Positions 53,896 to 61,841 of a stretch of DNA of 64,000 bases are shown here, piece after piece. The notes under the pieces are model-generated. The model was given only the letters and a program-made list of their open reading frames with translations. It was not told where the DNA came from and made no database searches. The position numbers and the translations under genes are program-made. Each line of letters starts with the position of its first letter. Position 1 is the stretch's first letter. This stretch comes from CADEDV01 sp036383515 (lineage in GTDB: Bacteria; Bacteroidota; Bacteroidia; Chitinophagales; Chitinophagaceae): the NCBI GenBank assembly GCA_036383515.1, contig DASVOE010000137.1, forward strand, positions 1-64,000, in the 5' to 3' direction.

Positions 53896-56282
53896 TAATT
53901 ATTTTTTGTTTTGAACCACCTCCGGATATCCATTGCAGCCAGCGCTCTGTCTAAAAATGTTTTAGGCGGATGTTCTTCTTCGTAATAACTACCATAACCA
54001 TAACCGTAGCCATAACCGTAACGGCCATACCCGTAATAACCATAACCAGGTTTCATTTTTACATCGTTGATAATGATAGAGACCTTGGGCAACCTGTTTT
54101 CCTGGTAAAACTCATCTATCAGTGCTATCTGTTTTTTAAAAGTATGTCCCTGGCGAACAATGTATAAAGTACAATCCGAAAATTTGCTCAGTGTCAGGCT
54201 ATCGCTAACCATACCTACAGGAGCTGTATCTACCAATATAACATCAAAATTATTACGAAGCCAGATAAACATATCTTCTACCCGTTGATCTAGTAATAAC
54301 TCCGATGGATTCGGAGGAATAGGACCGCAACCTAGTACATAAAGATTTTCATGTCCTTCTACAGGCCGAATGATATCAGCTAATGATGCTTTACCTACAA
54401 GGTAGTTGGTGATGCCAGGCCCTTTCGTCATCCCTAGTCCGGATAGCACTTTTGGCTTCCGGATATCAAACTCAAGTATGATTGTTTTTTTACCCGCTAA
54501 TGCTAATACGGCTCCCATGTTAATGCTGATAAAAGACTTCCCCTCCCCGCTGAAGGAAGAAGTAATAAGGATCACAGATTTATCGACCTTGTTAACAATA
54601 TATTGAAGATTGGACCTGATGATCCGAAATTGTTCAGCAACCATACTGCGGGTGGTCTTGGTGACGAGCAATGGCTTTTCGGAATAGGAATGACCTACTT
54701 CACCCAGGATGGGTGCTGGTGTAATTTTTTCAATATCAAATCGTGTAGCTACCTTATCGTTCAGCACCTCTCCTATAAAAATGATCATTGCAGGAATACC
54801 AAGACCTAACAGGATTGCCATGATCTGGATAGAACGACGATTAGGTTTTAGTGGAGTATTGGAGGGATACGCTTTATCAATTACTTTTGAACTCGCTACA
54901 TTTGATGCTTTGGAAATTGATGTTTCTTCCTTCTTTTCCTGTAATAATTGGTATAAACTCTGTTTGCTTTCTACCAATCTTCTGATCTCGTGATATTTTT
55001 TTGCCTTAAAAGGTAACGCCTGAAGCTGGGACTGTGAAGTAGAACTCCGGGCTTTCAGTTCAGCGATAGAATGTGTATATGATTTCCGGATATTTTTTAA
55101 ATTTTCTAATAGGCTTTGTCTGAGTTTTTCAATTTCAGTTTCTTTTTCTTTAATTAAAGGGTTACCGGGGGTAATATTACTTTCAAGCATAGATGCCCTT
55201 TCCATTTGCGCCAGGTTATATCCTGCAACGAGTCCGCTCAACGTAGCATCGGAAAGTGTAAGCGGGGAGGGAACTACTACCTTGGTATAGGCGTTTTGTT
55301 TATCCGTGAGATAATCTCTTACAAGGTCTGTCACATCAATCTGGAATTGCTGCTCATTGATCACTTTGTCATATTCATTAATACTTTGAAAATAGCCTCC
55401 GGATTGTGCATCAATATCTATAATATTATTTTTCTGTGAATAATCAAGTAACACGTCCTGGATGCTATCCAGTTCACGCCCCAATAGCCTGGATCTGTCT
55501 TCAATAAAGGATATGATCTGTTCGGATGCTTTGTTTTTTTCATCTATCGTGTAAAGAGCATATTCATCCATTAGCACATTGATCACATCTGCTCCCATCA
55601 TGGAGTTAGGTGTTTGCATGCTCAGGGTAAGTATACCCGTACCCAAGCTTTTAGGGGCCACCTGCACAGCGGAGGCAAATGAACTGGCTGCAGAAGGAGC
55701 AGGCTGCCAATTTACCTGGTAAGCTCCCGCGGAATTTCCAAAATTTTTCTTAAGCCTGAAAACACCGTAGGTATTTTTAAAAATCTGATCGAAGTGAAAT
55801 TCGGTATTCTGATCGTTTATCCTGAACTTATTGGAATTAATAAATTTTATCTTTAATACAAAAGCTCTTGAAGAATCAGTTATCTCCAATGGTTCAATAA
55901 GGAAGGGGCCTTGCTTATATATATTTGTTGTCTTGATTTTTCCAATGGCATAATAACTTAATTGCAGGTTCAGTTTTTCCACTACCCTTTGCATTAACGG
56001 TTTTGATCTTAACACTTCAATCTCACTTTGAATATTCGCCGCTTTATCATTTACAAAAATATCTTCAAATTTATCAGACCGGGCTCCCTGTTTATCGCTT
56101 TTAATATACATGCTGCCAGCAACACTGTAAATAGGTGTAGCGTACCGGAGATAAGCATAGGCTCCAAATAATGCCACTGCTACAGACAAAATAAAGACAG
56201 GTAAAAATCGTGCGTATTTATAAAAGAGATCTCTTAGACTTAAACTAAAAAGTTCACTCTTCATGGTTGCCTGTTCTTGCAT
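53895..56282 (-). CDS. Wzc-like polysaccharide co-polymerase and tyrosine autokinase
   Basis: Inner-membrane protein of 795 residues controlling chain length and export. Two membrane segments flank a long periplasmic coiled region: about residues 30-50 and 480-500. The cytoplasmic BY-kinase domain has Walker A SFSGEGKSF (about 578), the Walker A'-like TIILEFDIRKPK and Walker B VILVDTAPVG (about 681). A Gly-Tyr run near residues 747-768 contains eleven tyrosines and is the autophosphorylation tail, followed by another ~25 residues. The CpsB-type phosphatase at the cluster end is its likely antagonist. Confidence 0.93.
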   Translation of the reverse strand: MQEQATMKSELFSLSLRDLFYKYARFLPVFILSVAVALFGAYAYLRYATPIYSVAGSMYIKSDKQGARSDKFEDIFVNDKAANIQSEIEVLRSKPLMQRVVEKLNLQLSYYAIGKIKTTNIYKQGPFLIEPLEITDSSRAFVLKIKFINSNKFRINDQNTEFHFDQIFKNTYGVFRLKKNFGNSAGAYQVNWQPAPSAASSFASAVQVAPKSLGTGILTLSMQTPNSMMGADVINVLMDEYALYTIDEKNKASEQIISFIEDRSRLLGRELDSIQDVLLDYSQKNNIIDIDAQSGGYFQSINEYDKVINEQQFQIDVTDLVRDYLTDKQNAYTKVVVPSPLTLSDATLSGLVAGYNLAQMERASMLESNITPGNPLIKEKETEIEKLRQSLLENLKNIRKSYTHSIAELKARSSTSQSQLQALPFKAKKYHEIRRLVESKQSLYQLLQEKKEETSISKASNVASSKVIDKAYPSNTPLKPNRRSIQIMAILLGLGIPAMIIFIGEVLNDKVATRFDIEKITPAPILGEVGHSYSEKPLLVTKTTRSMVAEQFRIIRSNLQYIVNKVDKSVILITSSFSGEGKSFISINMGAVLALAGKKTIILEFDIRKPKVLSGLGMTKGPGITNYLVGKASLADIIRPVEGHENLYVLGCGPIPPNPSELLLDQRVEDMFIWLRNNFDVILVDTAPVGMVSDSLTLSKFSDCTLYIVRQGHTFKKQIALIDEFYQENRLPKVSIIINDVKMKPGYGYYGYGRYGYGYGYGYGSYYEEEHPPKTFLDRALAAMDIRRWFKTKNN

Positions 56283-56312
56283 CGGGTTTGATCTTATTTA
56301 TCCTGGTCTATT

Positions 56313-57089
56313 TTATTTAAAGATACTATACAGCGTAGCCGCGACGGTTATCAGCGTTATTGCAAAAGATATCTTCTGGAAAGTAGCTTGTTGCTCTTCG
56401 CTTCTTAGTTTTTTCCTGTTAGGTTCGACAATCAATACATCGTTTTGAACCATTTGGTAATAAGGAGAATTAAAAAGGCTATCCGAGGAAAGGTCTATAT
56501 ATCCGATCTCTCGATATCCATCAGTTTCCCGGATGATTTTTACTCTTTCCTTTTTCCCCAGGTCTGTAACACCGCCCGCCAGGCCTACTGCTTCGAGTAT
56601 CGTTAATTTTTCTCCCGGTACTGTAATAACTCCTTCATTACCTACTTGCCCTAAGACCGTTATTTTAATATTTACAAACCGAACAATCACAGTAGGATTG
56701 GATAAAAGCTCAATCGGGCGAGTAAGTTTTTCTTTTACGATATCCGCCAATTGTTGCTTGGTCAGTCCCTCTGCATGAATTGTACCTAGTCGCGGATACT
56801 CGATATTACCACGGGAATCCACCAAAAATCCTCCGGCAGATGCACCACCAGAACCGGAGAGAGGGAGATTATATAATAAATCCGCTTCTGGCTTCGTGCT
56901 TGCACTATACACCTGGATCGACAAAAGATCGTTCTTTTGGATTTTCAATTCCACTACTTTCACTTCCCCTTTTTTAGAAGTATCTGTCGCTCTCTCTAAA
57001 TAATAAGGGGGCTGCGCTTTTCGGGATGCACCACATGACATTAAATAAACCGGGAGAGCCAGGAAAAAAACGAAACGCAGGATTTTCAT
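56313..57089 (-). CDS. Wza-like polysaccharide export lipoprotein
   Basis: Outer-membrane export protein of 258 residues. The lipobox is LMSC with Cys19 as the lipidation site. The poly_export domain has QKNDLLSIQVYSASTKP and the SLBB region TVLGQVGNEGVITVPGEKLTILEAVGLAGG. The C-terminus has a hydrophobic helix (TLITVAATLYSIF) that may cross the outer membrane. It precedes the kinase by 30 bases, the usual Wza-Wzc pairing. Confidence 0.92.
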   Translation of the reverse strand: MKILRFVFFLALPVYLMSCGASRKAQPPYYLERATDTSKKGEVKVVELKIQKNDLLSIQVYSASTKPEADLLYNLPLSGSGGASAGGFLVDSRGNIEYPRLGTIHAEGLTKQQLADIVKEKLTRPIELLSNPTVIVRFVNIKITVLGQVGNEGVITVPGEKLTILEAVGLAGGVTDLGKKERVKIIRETDGYREIGYIDLSSDSLFNSPYYQMVQNDVLIVEPNRKKLRSEEQQATFQKISFAITLITVAATLYSIFK

Positions 57090-57129
57090 TAAGACTATAT
57101 TTAATAGGCTGCAAAAACAGGATTTGATT

Positions 57130-57627
57130 TCAAGGCCGGGCCGAAGTTAATTTATTGCTGTCAATATATGCAACCAGGATATACCCAAGACTGTCAATAG
57201 CCACTTTCACTTTTTTCCTGCGAACATCCAGCACTTTACCTTCCTGATCCATCAATGGTCCGCTGGTAATGATTACCCGCTGATCCACTTTTATATTCTT
57301 AGCATGCACTTCCACATTCTCATATTCATCAAGGAATTTTCGGATCGTGCTGATCTCTTTCTCTTTGATTACCGCCGGCTTACCTTCCCAATATACAAAA
57401 TTGATAACGCCGGATGTCATACGTACCCCGGTTCTTTCTTCATCACTGATCTTTACAAATACATAAGATTTGAATAAGGGTTCCTCTACTATTTTCACCC
57501 TGTCACTCCATTTGCGACGCACCTTGTTAAGCGGGCAATAACTCTCTGTTCCCTTTTCCCGGAGCAATTGATTCACCTTCTTCTCCCACCTTGGCCGTGT
57601 ATAAACGGCTAACCATTTTTGTGACAC
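57130..57627 (-). CDS. UpxY-family transcription antiterminator
   Basis: NusG paralogue of 165 residues. The NGN domain spans about residues 5-100 (WLAVYTRPRWEKKVNQLL, LFKSYVFVKI, VINFVYWEGKPAVI) and a KOW-type segment follows (DQRVIITSGPLMDQEGKVLDV). UpxY proteins in Bacteroides act on the leader of their own polysaccharide operon to let polymerase pass early terminators. Here it is the first gene below a strong promoter and a ~150-nt leader. A partner such as UpxZ is not evident. Confidence 0.92.
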   Translation of the reverse strand: MSQKWLAVYTRPRWEKKVNQLLREKGTESYCPLNKVRRKWSDRVKIVEEPLFKSYVFVKISDEERTGVRMTSGVINFVYWEGKPAVIKEKEISTIRKFLDEYENVEVHAKNIKVDQRVIITSGPLMDQEGKVLDVRRKKVKVAIDSLGYILVAYIDSNKLTSARP

Positions 57628-57684
57628 CTGTAAGAACTTTTTACCTATTCAACTCTTAAACCTATTCCCCAATTAACCGACTAC

Positions 57685-57712
57685 TCACAGCTTCGCCATC
57701 TCAGTCACAGCT
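57685..57712 (-). promoter_or_regulatory. direct repeats in the EPS leader
   Basis: The 8-mer AGCTGTGA (minus strand) occurs twice, at 57712-57705 and 57692-57685, 20 nt apart, within the leader between the promoter and upxY. A TAGTTT/AAACTA hairpin and an A9 run lie just upstream in the same leader. These could be part of an antitermination or pausing site. The repeats are short, so the call is tentative. Confidence 0.35.
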
Positions 57713-57785
57713 ATTTTTTTTTGCCGGACTGGCTTGGGTAGTTTTTAAACTATACAGAAGGCAATTACCCTCTTGATTTCGGGTG

Positions 57786-57815
57786 CAAATATAGGGCGAA
57801 CCATGTGACTGACAA
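57786..57815 (-). promoter_or_regulatory. promoter of the EPS operon
   Basis: On the minus strand TTG (57815-57813), a 19-nt spacer and TATATTTG (57793-57786) match the Bacteroidota consensus TTG-N19-TAnnTTTG exactly. The implied start is near 57779, leaving a leader of about 150 nt before upxY. Confidence 0.75.
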
Positions 57816-57865
57816 CAGAATAAAATGCGCAGATTTTGAGGGATTTATTCCACATAAGTTAACAA

Positions 57866-58447
57866 CTAAGGGGAGGGAAGTACCCAACCGTTTATTAACT
57901 TATAAGTTTTGCTGGTTTGAGGACAAATAGCAATTCCATCATTATTAAAATCTAATGTAATACCGGCTTCACTCACCCATCCGATTTGTTGAGCAGGATT
58001 ACCAATCATCAATGCATAAGGCAGAACTTCTTTGACTATTACAGCACCAGCTCCAACCATAGCAAAAGATCCTATTTCAATACCACATAATATAGTAGCA
58101 TTTGCGCCAATACTGGCACCGCGGCGAACTACCGTTTGCTGAAATTCGTTTTTACGCTCAATAAAACTGCGGGGATTGATCACGTTAGTAAAGACCATAG
58201 AAGGGCCCAGGAAGACATCTTCTTCTATAGTGACTCCTTTATAAACGGATACGTTATTCTGAATCTTAACGCCGTTCCCAATGCTTACATAATTATCTAT
58301 AAAAACATTCTGCCCAATGATGCATTGCTCGCCAATACTGCAAGTAGCTGCCAGGTGACAGAAATGCCAGATCTTAGTCCCGGCACCAATCTTTGCACCA
58401 TTATCAACCACTGAACTGGAATGAATAAAAATATCCTTGCCTTCCAT
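57866..58447 (-). CDS. WbpD/WlbB-like hexapeptide N-acetyltransferase
   Basis: Left-handed beta-helix acyltransferase of 193 residues. Hexapeptide turns run from VDNGAKIGAGTKIWHFCHLAATCSIGEQCIIGQNVFI to IGSFAMVGAGAVIVKEVLPYALMIGNPAQQIGWVSEAG. The WHF-H region and GNPA ending fit enzymes that acetylate a 3-amino group of UDP-amino-uronates. A DegT aminotransferase and Gfo/Idh/MocA oxidoreductase elsewhere in the cluster could supply the substrate. The gene is upstream of the EPS promoter, so it may be on a separate transcript. Confidence 0.85.
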   Translation of the reverse strand: MEGKDIFIHSSSVVDNGAKIGAGTKIWHFCHLAATCSIGEQCIIGQNVFIDNYVSIGNGVKIQNNVSVYKGVTIEEDVFLGPSMVFTNVINPRSFIERKNEFQQTVVRRGASIGANATILCGIEIGSFAMVGAGAVIVKEVLPYALMIGNPAQQIGWVSEAGITLDFNNDGIAICPQTSKTYKLINGWVLPSP

Positions 58448-58476
58448 ATTCCAAAGTAATTCATTTACTCTAATCC

Positions 58477-58833
58477 TTAACCCTTATCTCTCGGTAACGA
58501 TTTCTCCAACAATTTCAGCTGTTCTTTCAGTGAGGCAACCAGTTTATTCCGGATAGCATACACAGCCTCCTCCTCTTTCAGCATAAATCCTTTCGGAACT
58601 TTTACTCCTTTGGGTGGCTTCTGAAGCATAGAACCACGCCCTGTAATTAACCATGTTAGACTTAGATCAGGATATTGCTGTGCAATACGTTCCAGTATAT
58701 CTGAACCCATTGCTCCCTTTCCTTTATGCTGCTTACCAAAATATCCATTCCCTACTGCGCAAGCCTTCTCGAAAGAATATACAGTAAGGCCTTTAAACTC
58801 CAGGTATCGTAATAATCGGTCTGTTAATCGCAT
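58477..58833 (-). CDS. small HTH protein, phage-repressor-like
   Basis: Protein of 118 residues with an N-terminal helix-turn-helix (residues about 3-65): DRLLRYLEFKGLTVYSFEKACAVGNGYF and ILERIAQQYPDLSLTWLITGRGSML. This is a common Bacteroidota repressor-like arrangement without a peptidase domain; a charged helical tail follows. An inverted repeat lies just above its start codon, which suits autorepression. Its regulon may include the adjacent acyltransferase and the EPS locus, but nothing here proves it. Confidence 0.78.
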   Translation of the reverse strand: MRLTDRLLRYLEFKGLTVYSFEKACAVGNGYFGKQHKGKGAMGSDILERIAQQYPDLSLTWLITGRGSMLQKPPKGVKVPKGFMLKEEEAVYAIRNKLVASLKEQLKLLEKSLPRDKG

Positions 58834-58859
58834 GTGGATAAATAAAATAATAGAGTATA

Positions 58860-58886
58860 TTCTACTAGTTGATGTTTTTAGTAGAA
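58860..58886. promoter_or_regulatory. inverted repeat above the HTH gene
   Basis: TTCTACTA (58860-58867) and TAGTAGAA (58879-58886) are exact complements separated by 11 nt, 26 bases upstream of the HTH start. The size and position suit an operator for a dimeric repressor. The rest of 58834-59066 is AT-rich and holds no clear promoter box. Confidence 0.4.
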
Positions 58887-59066
58887 AAAGGACTATATTT
58901 ATTTGACGAAAATAACTTTACGAAATAAATAATAAAAAACGAAAGCCGCAATTCTTTCGTATAAACCTGCTTCAGAAATTTATTGGGAGCTCCAGACATA
59001 TAAGCAGGTTTGGTTCCAGCACAGCTAAATAGTAAAGTTCTCCCCCTATTTTTAATAAATAATATC

Positions 59067-59345
59067 ATGTCTATTCATGACTACCCCTCCTGGGAGTTAA
59101 AACCACGTAAACTCTCTCAGGCTGAAACAAACGATCCCCTCCAGGTCATCCACAGCTTTTATGATTATGCCCACCTGCCCCAGGTAAGAGAACTCCTCTG
59201 GAAATGGCTCAAAGCTACTGTCACAGGCACCTTCAATTCCGGGCTTACACGACGGGAAAGAGATAGTCTCACTCACTTTTTCGAACACCTCGAAAAGTTG
59301 ATCGAAGCTACGCACATCATTCACCAGCAAAAGAATAACAAATGA
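59067..59345 (+). CDS. hypothetical protein
   Basis: Protein of 92 residues from the ATG at 59067 (MSIHDYPSWELKPRKLSQ); an upstream start at 59010 would add an unlikely leader. No family recognised. It has a Trp-rich centre (LLWKWLKATVTGTFN) and a helical C-terminus. Its stop overlaps the ATG of the next reading frame (ATGA), so it was probably the first gene of a two-gene unit that was disrupted by the IS110 element. Confidence 0.6.
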   Translation: MSIHDYPSWELKPRKLSQAETNDPLQVIHSFYDYAHLPQVRELLWKWLKATVTGTFNSGLTRRERDSLTHFFEHLEKLIEATHIIHQQKNNK

Positions 59346-59452
59346 ACGACACCTTAACGGTCATTTTAAACCGCATCACCAACAACTGGCAACCTGCTTA
59401 TGGTTGCCTGCTATCCCATCAATTCCATGTGTATTCTAAGACCTACAAACTG
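59342..59452 (+). pseudogene. 5' fragment of a gene cut by the IS110 element
   Basis: The ATG at 59342, overlapping the previous stop, opens a frame encoding NDTLTVILNRITNNWQPAYG and onward to YSKTYKL before the sequence runs into the insertion. The coupled start argues for a real gene. The exact junction is unknown. A possible remainder lies beyond the element at 60537-60683 (frame containing VDGEWGLIHRIDLEIYASVK), but I cannot prove the two belong together. Confidence 0.45.
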
Positions 59453-59465
59453 CCAAAAAAAGGTT

Positions 59466-60455
59466 TTAGGCGGCTTGTAAATAGTTCTCTAAAAATGGTG
59501 TTTGTCGTTTAATAACAGCAAACATGCGATATAAAATTTTGTTTCGAACAACGTTGATGGTACTCATTTTTGATTTACCAGCTTCTGTTCGTTTTAAATA
59601 ATATTCTCGTAGCTCTTTGTCATATTGGATAGCAGATTTGGCAGAAAGATCAAGCAATGATTTCATTTGTTTGTCAGCCAGGTGACTTACCCTGGATTTT
59701 TTTCTGATGCTGGTGCCGGAACTGTGCTCAAATGGAGCTGTGCCGCAAAAGCAAGCAAACTTTCTTGCATTGGAAAAACGAGTGAAGTTGTGAGTTTTGA
59801 TAATGGCTGTTAACGCTATTATTCTCCCAACTCCTTTAATACTTTGCAACAAATTAAAATTTTGTTTTAATGACTGGTCTTGATCAATGATAGTTTCTAT
59901 TTCAGTCATCAGCTTTTCAATTTGCTTGTCAAAGTTTTTAATCAGTTGCAGTTGGGTTTGCATGAGAACATCCTTTTCAGCAATACCGATATACCTGTAT
60001 TCTTTGATTGCACAGGTTAATGAAGTTCTGTGCCTCACTAATCTTTCACGGGTAGAATGCAGCAGTTGCAGGCGTTTCAGCGCATCGCTGGCTGGCAGAT
60101 CAATAACAAGCTTGTCTTTTTTTTCGTAGCCATAGGCGGCAATTCTTGCAGCATCAAGTTTGTCTGTTTTGCCACGCACCAGTCCCATAGATCGTTTAAT
60201 GGCCAGTGCATTGACTTTACAAAAAGCAATTTGATACTGATGCAAAAATTTTTCAAAACAATAGCTGTAAAGCCCTGTGTGTTCCATCACGATCATTGTT
60301 TCAGAGGCACTGACCATTTGTTGTTTTAACCACTTCAGCAAATCTTTAAACCCGGAAATTGAGTTTTGAATTTGAATGTGAGTGCTTTGCAAATGGCAAA
60401 CCAGGTCAATACTTTTTTTGGAGAGGTCGGCTCCGATGATGTGCTGGACTTTCAT
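59466..60455 (-). CDS. IS110 family transposase
   Basis: DEDD recombinase of 329 residues. The RuvC-like domain starts with VQHIIGADLSKKSID (Asp10) and continues with MIVMEHTGLYS and GKTDKLDAARIA, giving the acidic residues. The C-terminal Tnp domain has LLQSIKGVGRIIALTAII, CGTAPFEHSSGTS and STINVVRNKILYRMFAVI; the serine region around SSGTS matches the catalytic-serine part of the family. It appears intact. Length is slightly short but within the family range. Confidence 0.92.
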   Translation of the reverse strand: MKVQHIIGADLSKKSIDLVCHLQSTHIQIQNSISGFKDLLKWLKQQMVSASETMIVMEHTGLYSYCFEKFLHQYQIAFCKVNALAIKRSMGLVRGKTDKLDAARIAAYGYEKKDKLVIDLPASDALKRLQLLHSTRERLVRHRTSLTCAIKEYRYIGIAEKDVLMQTQLQLIKNFDKQIEKLMTEIETIIDQDQSLKQNFNLLQSIKGVGRIIALTAIIKTHNFTRFSNARKFACFCGTAPFEHSSGTSIRKKSRVSHLADKQMKSLLDLSAKSAIQYDKELREYYLKRTEAGKSKMSTINVVRNKILYRMFAVIKRQTPFLENYLQAA

Positions 60456-60476
60456 AATTTTGCTTTTAGGACTTAC

Positions 60477-60547
60477 AAAAAAGTTGCCTAGCCTAAGACC
60501 TTTAATTAGTCTTCAAGGACTTACTATTCTAAATAGGCCTTGGCAAC
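60477..60547 (-). ncRNA. structured segment upstream of the IS110 transposase, bridge-RNA candidate
   Basis: GTTGCC (60483-60488) pairs with GGCAAC (60542-60547), GCCTA (60491-60495) with TAGGC (60534-60538), and AAGAC (60495-60499) with GTCTT (60509-60513), giving a long imperfect stem. On the minus strand it ends in T6 (60482-60477), just above the transposase start. A 9-mer CTAAGACCT here (60493-60501) recurs at 59436-59444, beyond the other end of the element. It could be part of a bridge RNA or a terminator shielding the transposase. The remaining 60548-60721 shows no gene I can name. Confidence 0.35.
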
Positions 60548-60721
60548 CGTGGATGGTGAGTGGGGACTAATACACAGAATAGATCTAGAAATCTATGCCT
60601 CCGTAAAGTTCACCCCACTTTCCTTCCACAAAATTCATCATCTGTTTCTGCTATCCATTATTTCAATGAACTATTTAATCTAAAGGCCTCTGTGTCTCTG
60701 TATCTTGGTGTTTCAACACAT

Positions 60722-61111
60722 TTATACCACTATTCTCTTAATCCCGTCTTTCATCAACGGGACATTAAAATTTAGAATAAACCCCAGCCTGTTATTACTA
60801 AGTTTCAGATAACTGAGTAGTTGAGCCTCCCATACAGGATGATAATACTCTTGTGCCTTCAACTCTATTACTACCAGCTTATCAATTAATATATCCATAC
60901 GAAGTCCCTCATCAATAATTAATTTATCATATTGCAGCTGAACAACCTTTTGCTTTTCAAAACCAAGACTTCGTTTAGATAATTCATAACAAAAACATTT
61001 TCCGTATACGCTTTCCAGGAACCCCGGCCCCATAGTCTTATGGATGCAAATAGCGATATCTACTACCTGGCCTGCCAACCAGTTTTCTCTTTCTGTTAAT
61101 GGCTTAAACAT
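60722..61111 (-). CDS. GxxExxY protein
   Basis: Protein of 129 residues from a widespread family named for the motif seen here as GFLESVY (around residues 30-36). Also typical are IHKTMGPGFLE, RMDILIDKLVVIELKA and QLLSYLKLSNNRLGFILNFN, which give a PD-(D/E)XK-nuclease-like Asp...Glu-x-Lys pattern (D...IELK). The biological role is unknown. Such genes occur singly as apparently mobile cargo; this one follows a degenerate CTCTGTG-rich stretch (60687-60710). Confidence 0.9.
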   Translation of the reverse strand: MFKPLTERENWLAGQVVDIAICIHKTMGPGFLESVYGKCFCYELSKRSLGFEKQKVVQLQYDKLIIDEGLRMDILIDKLVVIELKAQEYYHPVWEAQLLSYLKLSNNRLGFILNFNVPLMKDGIKRIVV

Positions 61112-61123
61112 TTAATCTATTTT

Positions 61124-61753
61124 TTACCCGAACAATTCTCCCTGCTTCGTTGTCACTGGCAAATTTTGAAATTCGAATCGTTTTACTGCATGATATTTCA
61201 TCCGATAGCCATCGGGTTCCCCTGCGGGTCTTTTTAATAATGTCATCTGGTCGGCAATGAACCGCCCGGTAAAATGTTTGTTACTGTATTCCAGCCAGGC
61301 CTTTTCATACTGCCAGGGCAGTAATTTCCGTGCAATAGTCAGGTGGGGCTCCATGATAAAATGAGGTTTATTATCATCGTTTAGTTTCATTAAGCGCTGC
61401 ACGTCTGTGCGGAGCTCTTTTATCAGACCCTGCACAGGCAGTTTGCTGGTTACATTTATATAAATTGTGTGAGAGGGAAAGCTTCCATAGTCTTTCAATT
61501 CCACTTTGAATGGCGGGTAGCCCATAGCCACTGTCCTCAACCGGTTTATAATTCGCTCCTCCATCATTTCATACTGCGTGAAGTTGACCAATGTAACATG
61601 TGGTTTACCCCACTTCGCATAGTCAGATTTATACTCCGTCGAAAAATCCTCTTTTACTTTCATGATCCTGTTCCATAATTCTTCGTGAGGACTCAATACC
61701 AATAAATACTCATACACCCGGTAGCCCGGAATAGTGTTGATAATAGTTTGCAT
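61124..61753 (-). CDS. 2H phosphoesterase, 2'-5' RNA ligase family
   Basis: Protein of 209 residues with both HxT motifs of the 2H family: H52-V-T in KPHVTLVNF and H137-L-T in EPHLTIARK. Such enzymes act on 2',3'-cyclic or 2'-5' phosphodiester bonds in RNA. It is divergent from the UmuD-like gene, 88 bases apart, and runs 12 bases ahead of the GxxExxY gene. Confidence 0.85.
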   Translation of the reverse strand: MQTIINTIPGYRVYEYLLVLSPHEELWNRIMKVKEDFSTEYKSDYAKWGKPHVTLVNFTQYEMMEERIINRLRTVAMGYPPFKVELKDYGSFPSHTIYINVTSKLPVQGLIKELRTDVQRLMKLNDDNKPHFIMEPHLTIARKLLPWQYEKAWLEYSNKHFTGRFIADQMTLLKRPAGEPDGYRMKYHAVKRFEFQNLPVTTKQGELFG

Positions 61754-61809
61754 AACCCATCCATTTAAAAAACTAAAAAATACTCACCCATTTTCTTAGC
61801 ATAAATTTA

Positions 61810-61822
61810 CTAAAAGTTTTAG
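61810..61822. promoter_or_regulatory. palindrome in the umuDC-like promoter region
   Basis: CTAAAA-G-TTTTAG, an exact dyad with a single central base, lies 20 nt before the UmuD-like start and overlaps TAGCTTTA (61820-61827), which resembles a -7 box. It could be an operator for damage control of the umuDC pair. The Bacteroidota SOS box is not well defined, so I leave the regulator open. Confidence 0.35.
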
Positions 61823-61841
61823 CTTTACAAAAATAATTTTT

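Larger units (their letters stand above)
59453..60547 (-). mobile_element. IS110-family insertion sequence (boundaries approximate)
   Basis: Contains one full-length DEDD transposase gene. IS110 elements lack clear terminal inverted repeats, so the ends given are guesses: the left guess is where a coupled host frame stops making sense, the right guess is the end of a structured segment. The structured region upstream of the transposase matches where IS110-group elements carry their guide (bridge) RNA. If that RNA is longer than seen, the true end lies further toward 60720. Confidence 0.6.

Noticed and set aside
59436..60501. CTAAGACCT direct repeats as a 9-bp target duplication of the IS
   Set aside because: IS110 elements do not make long target duplications, and joining at this repeat gives an immediate stop in the host frame.
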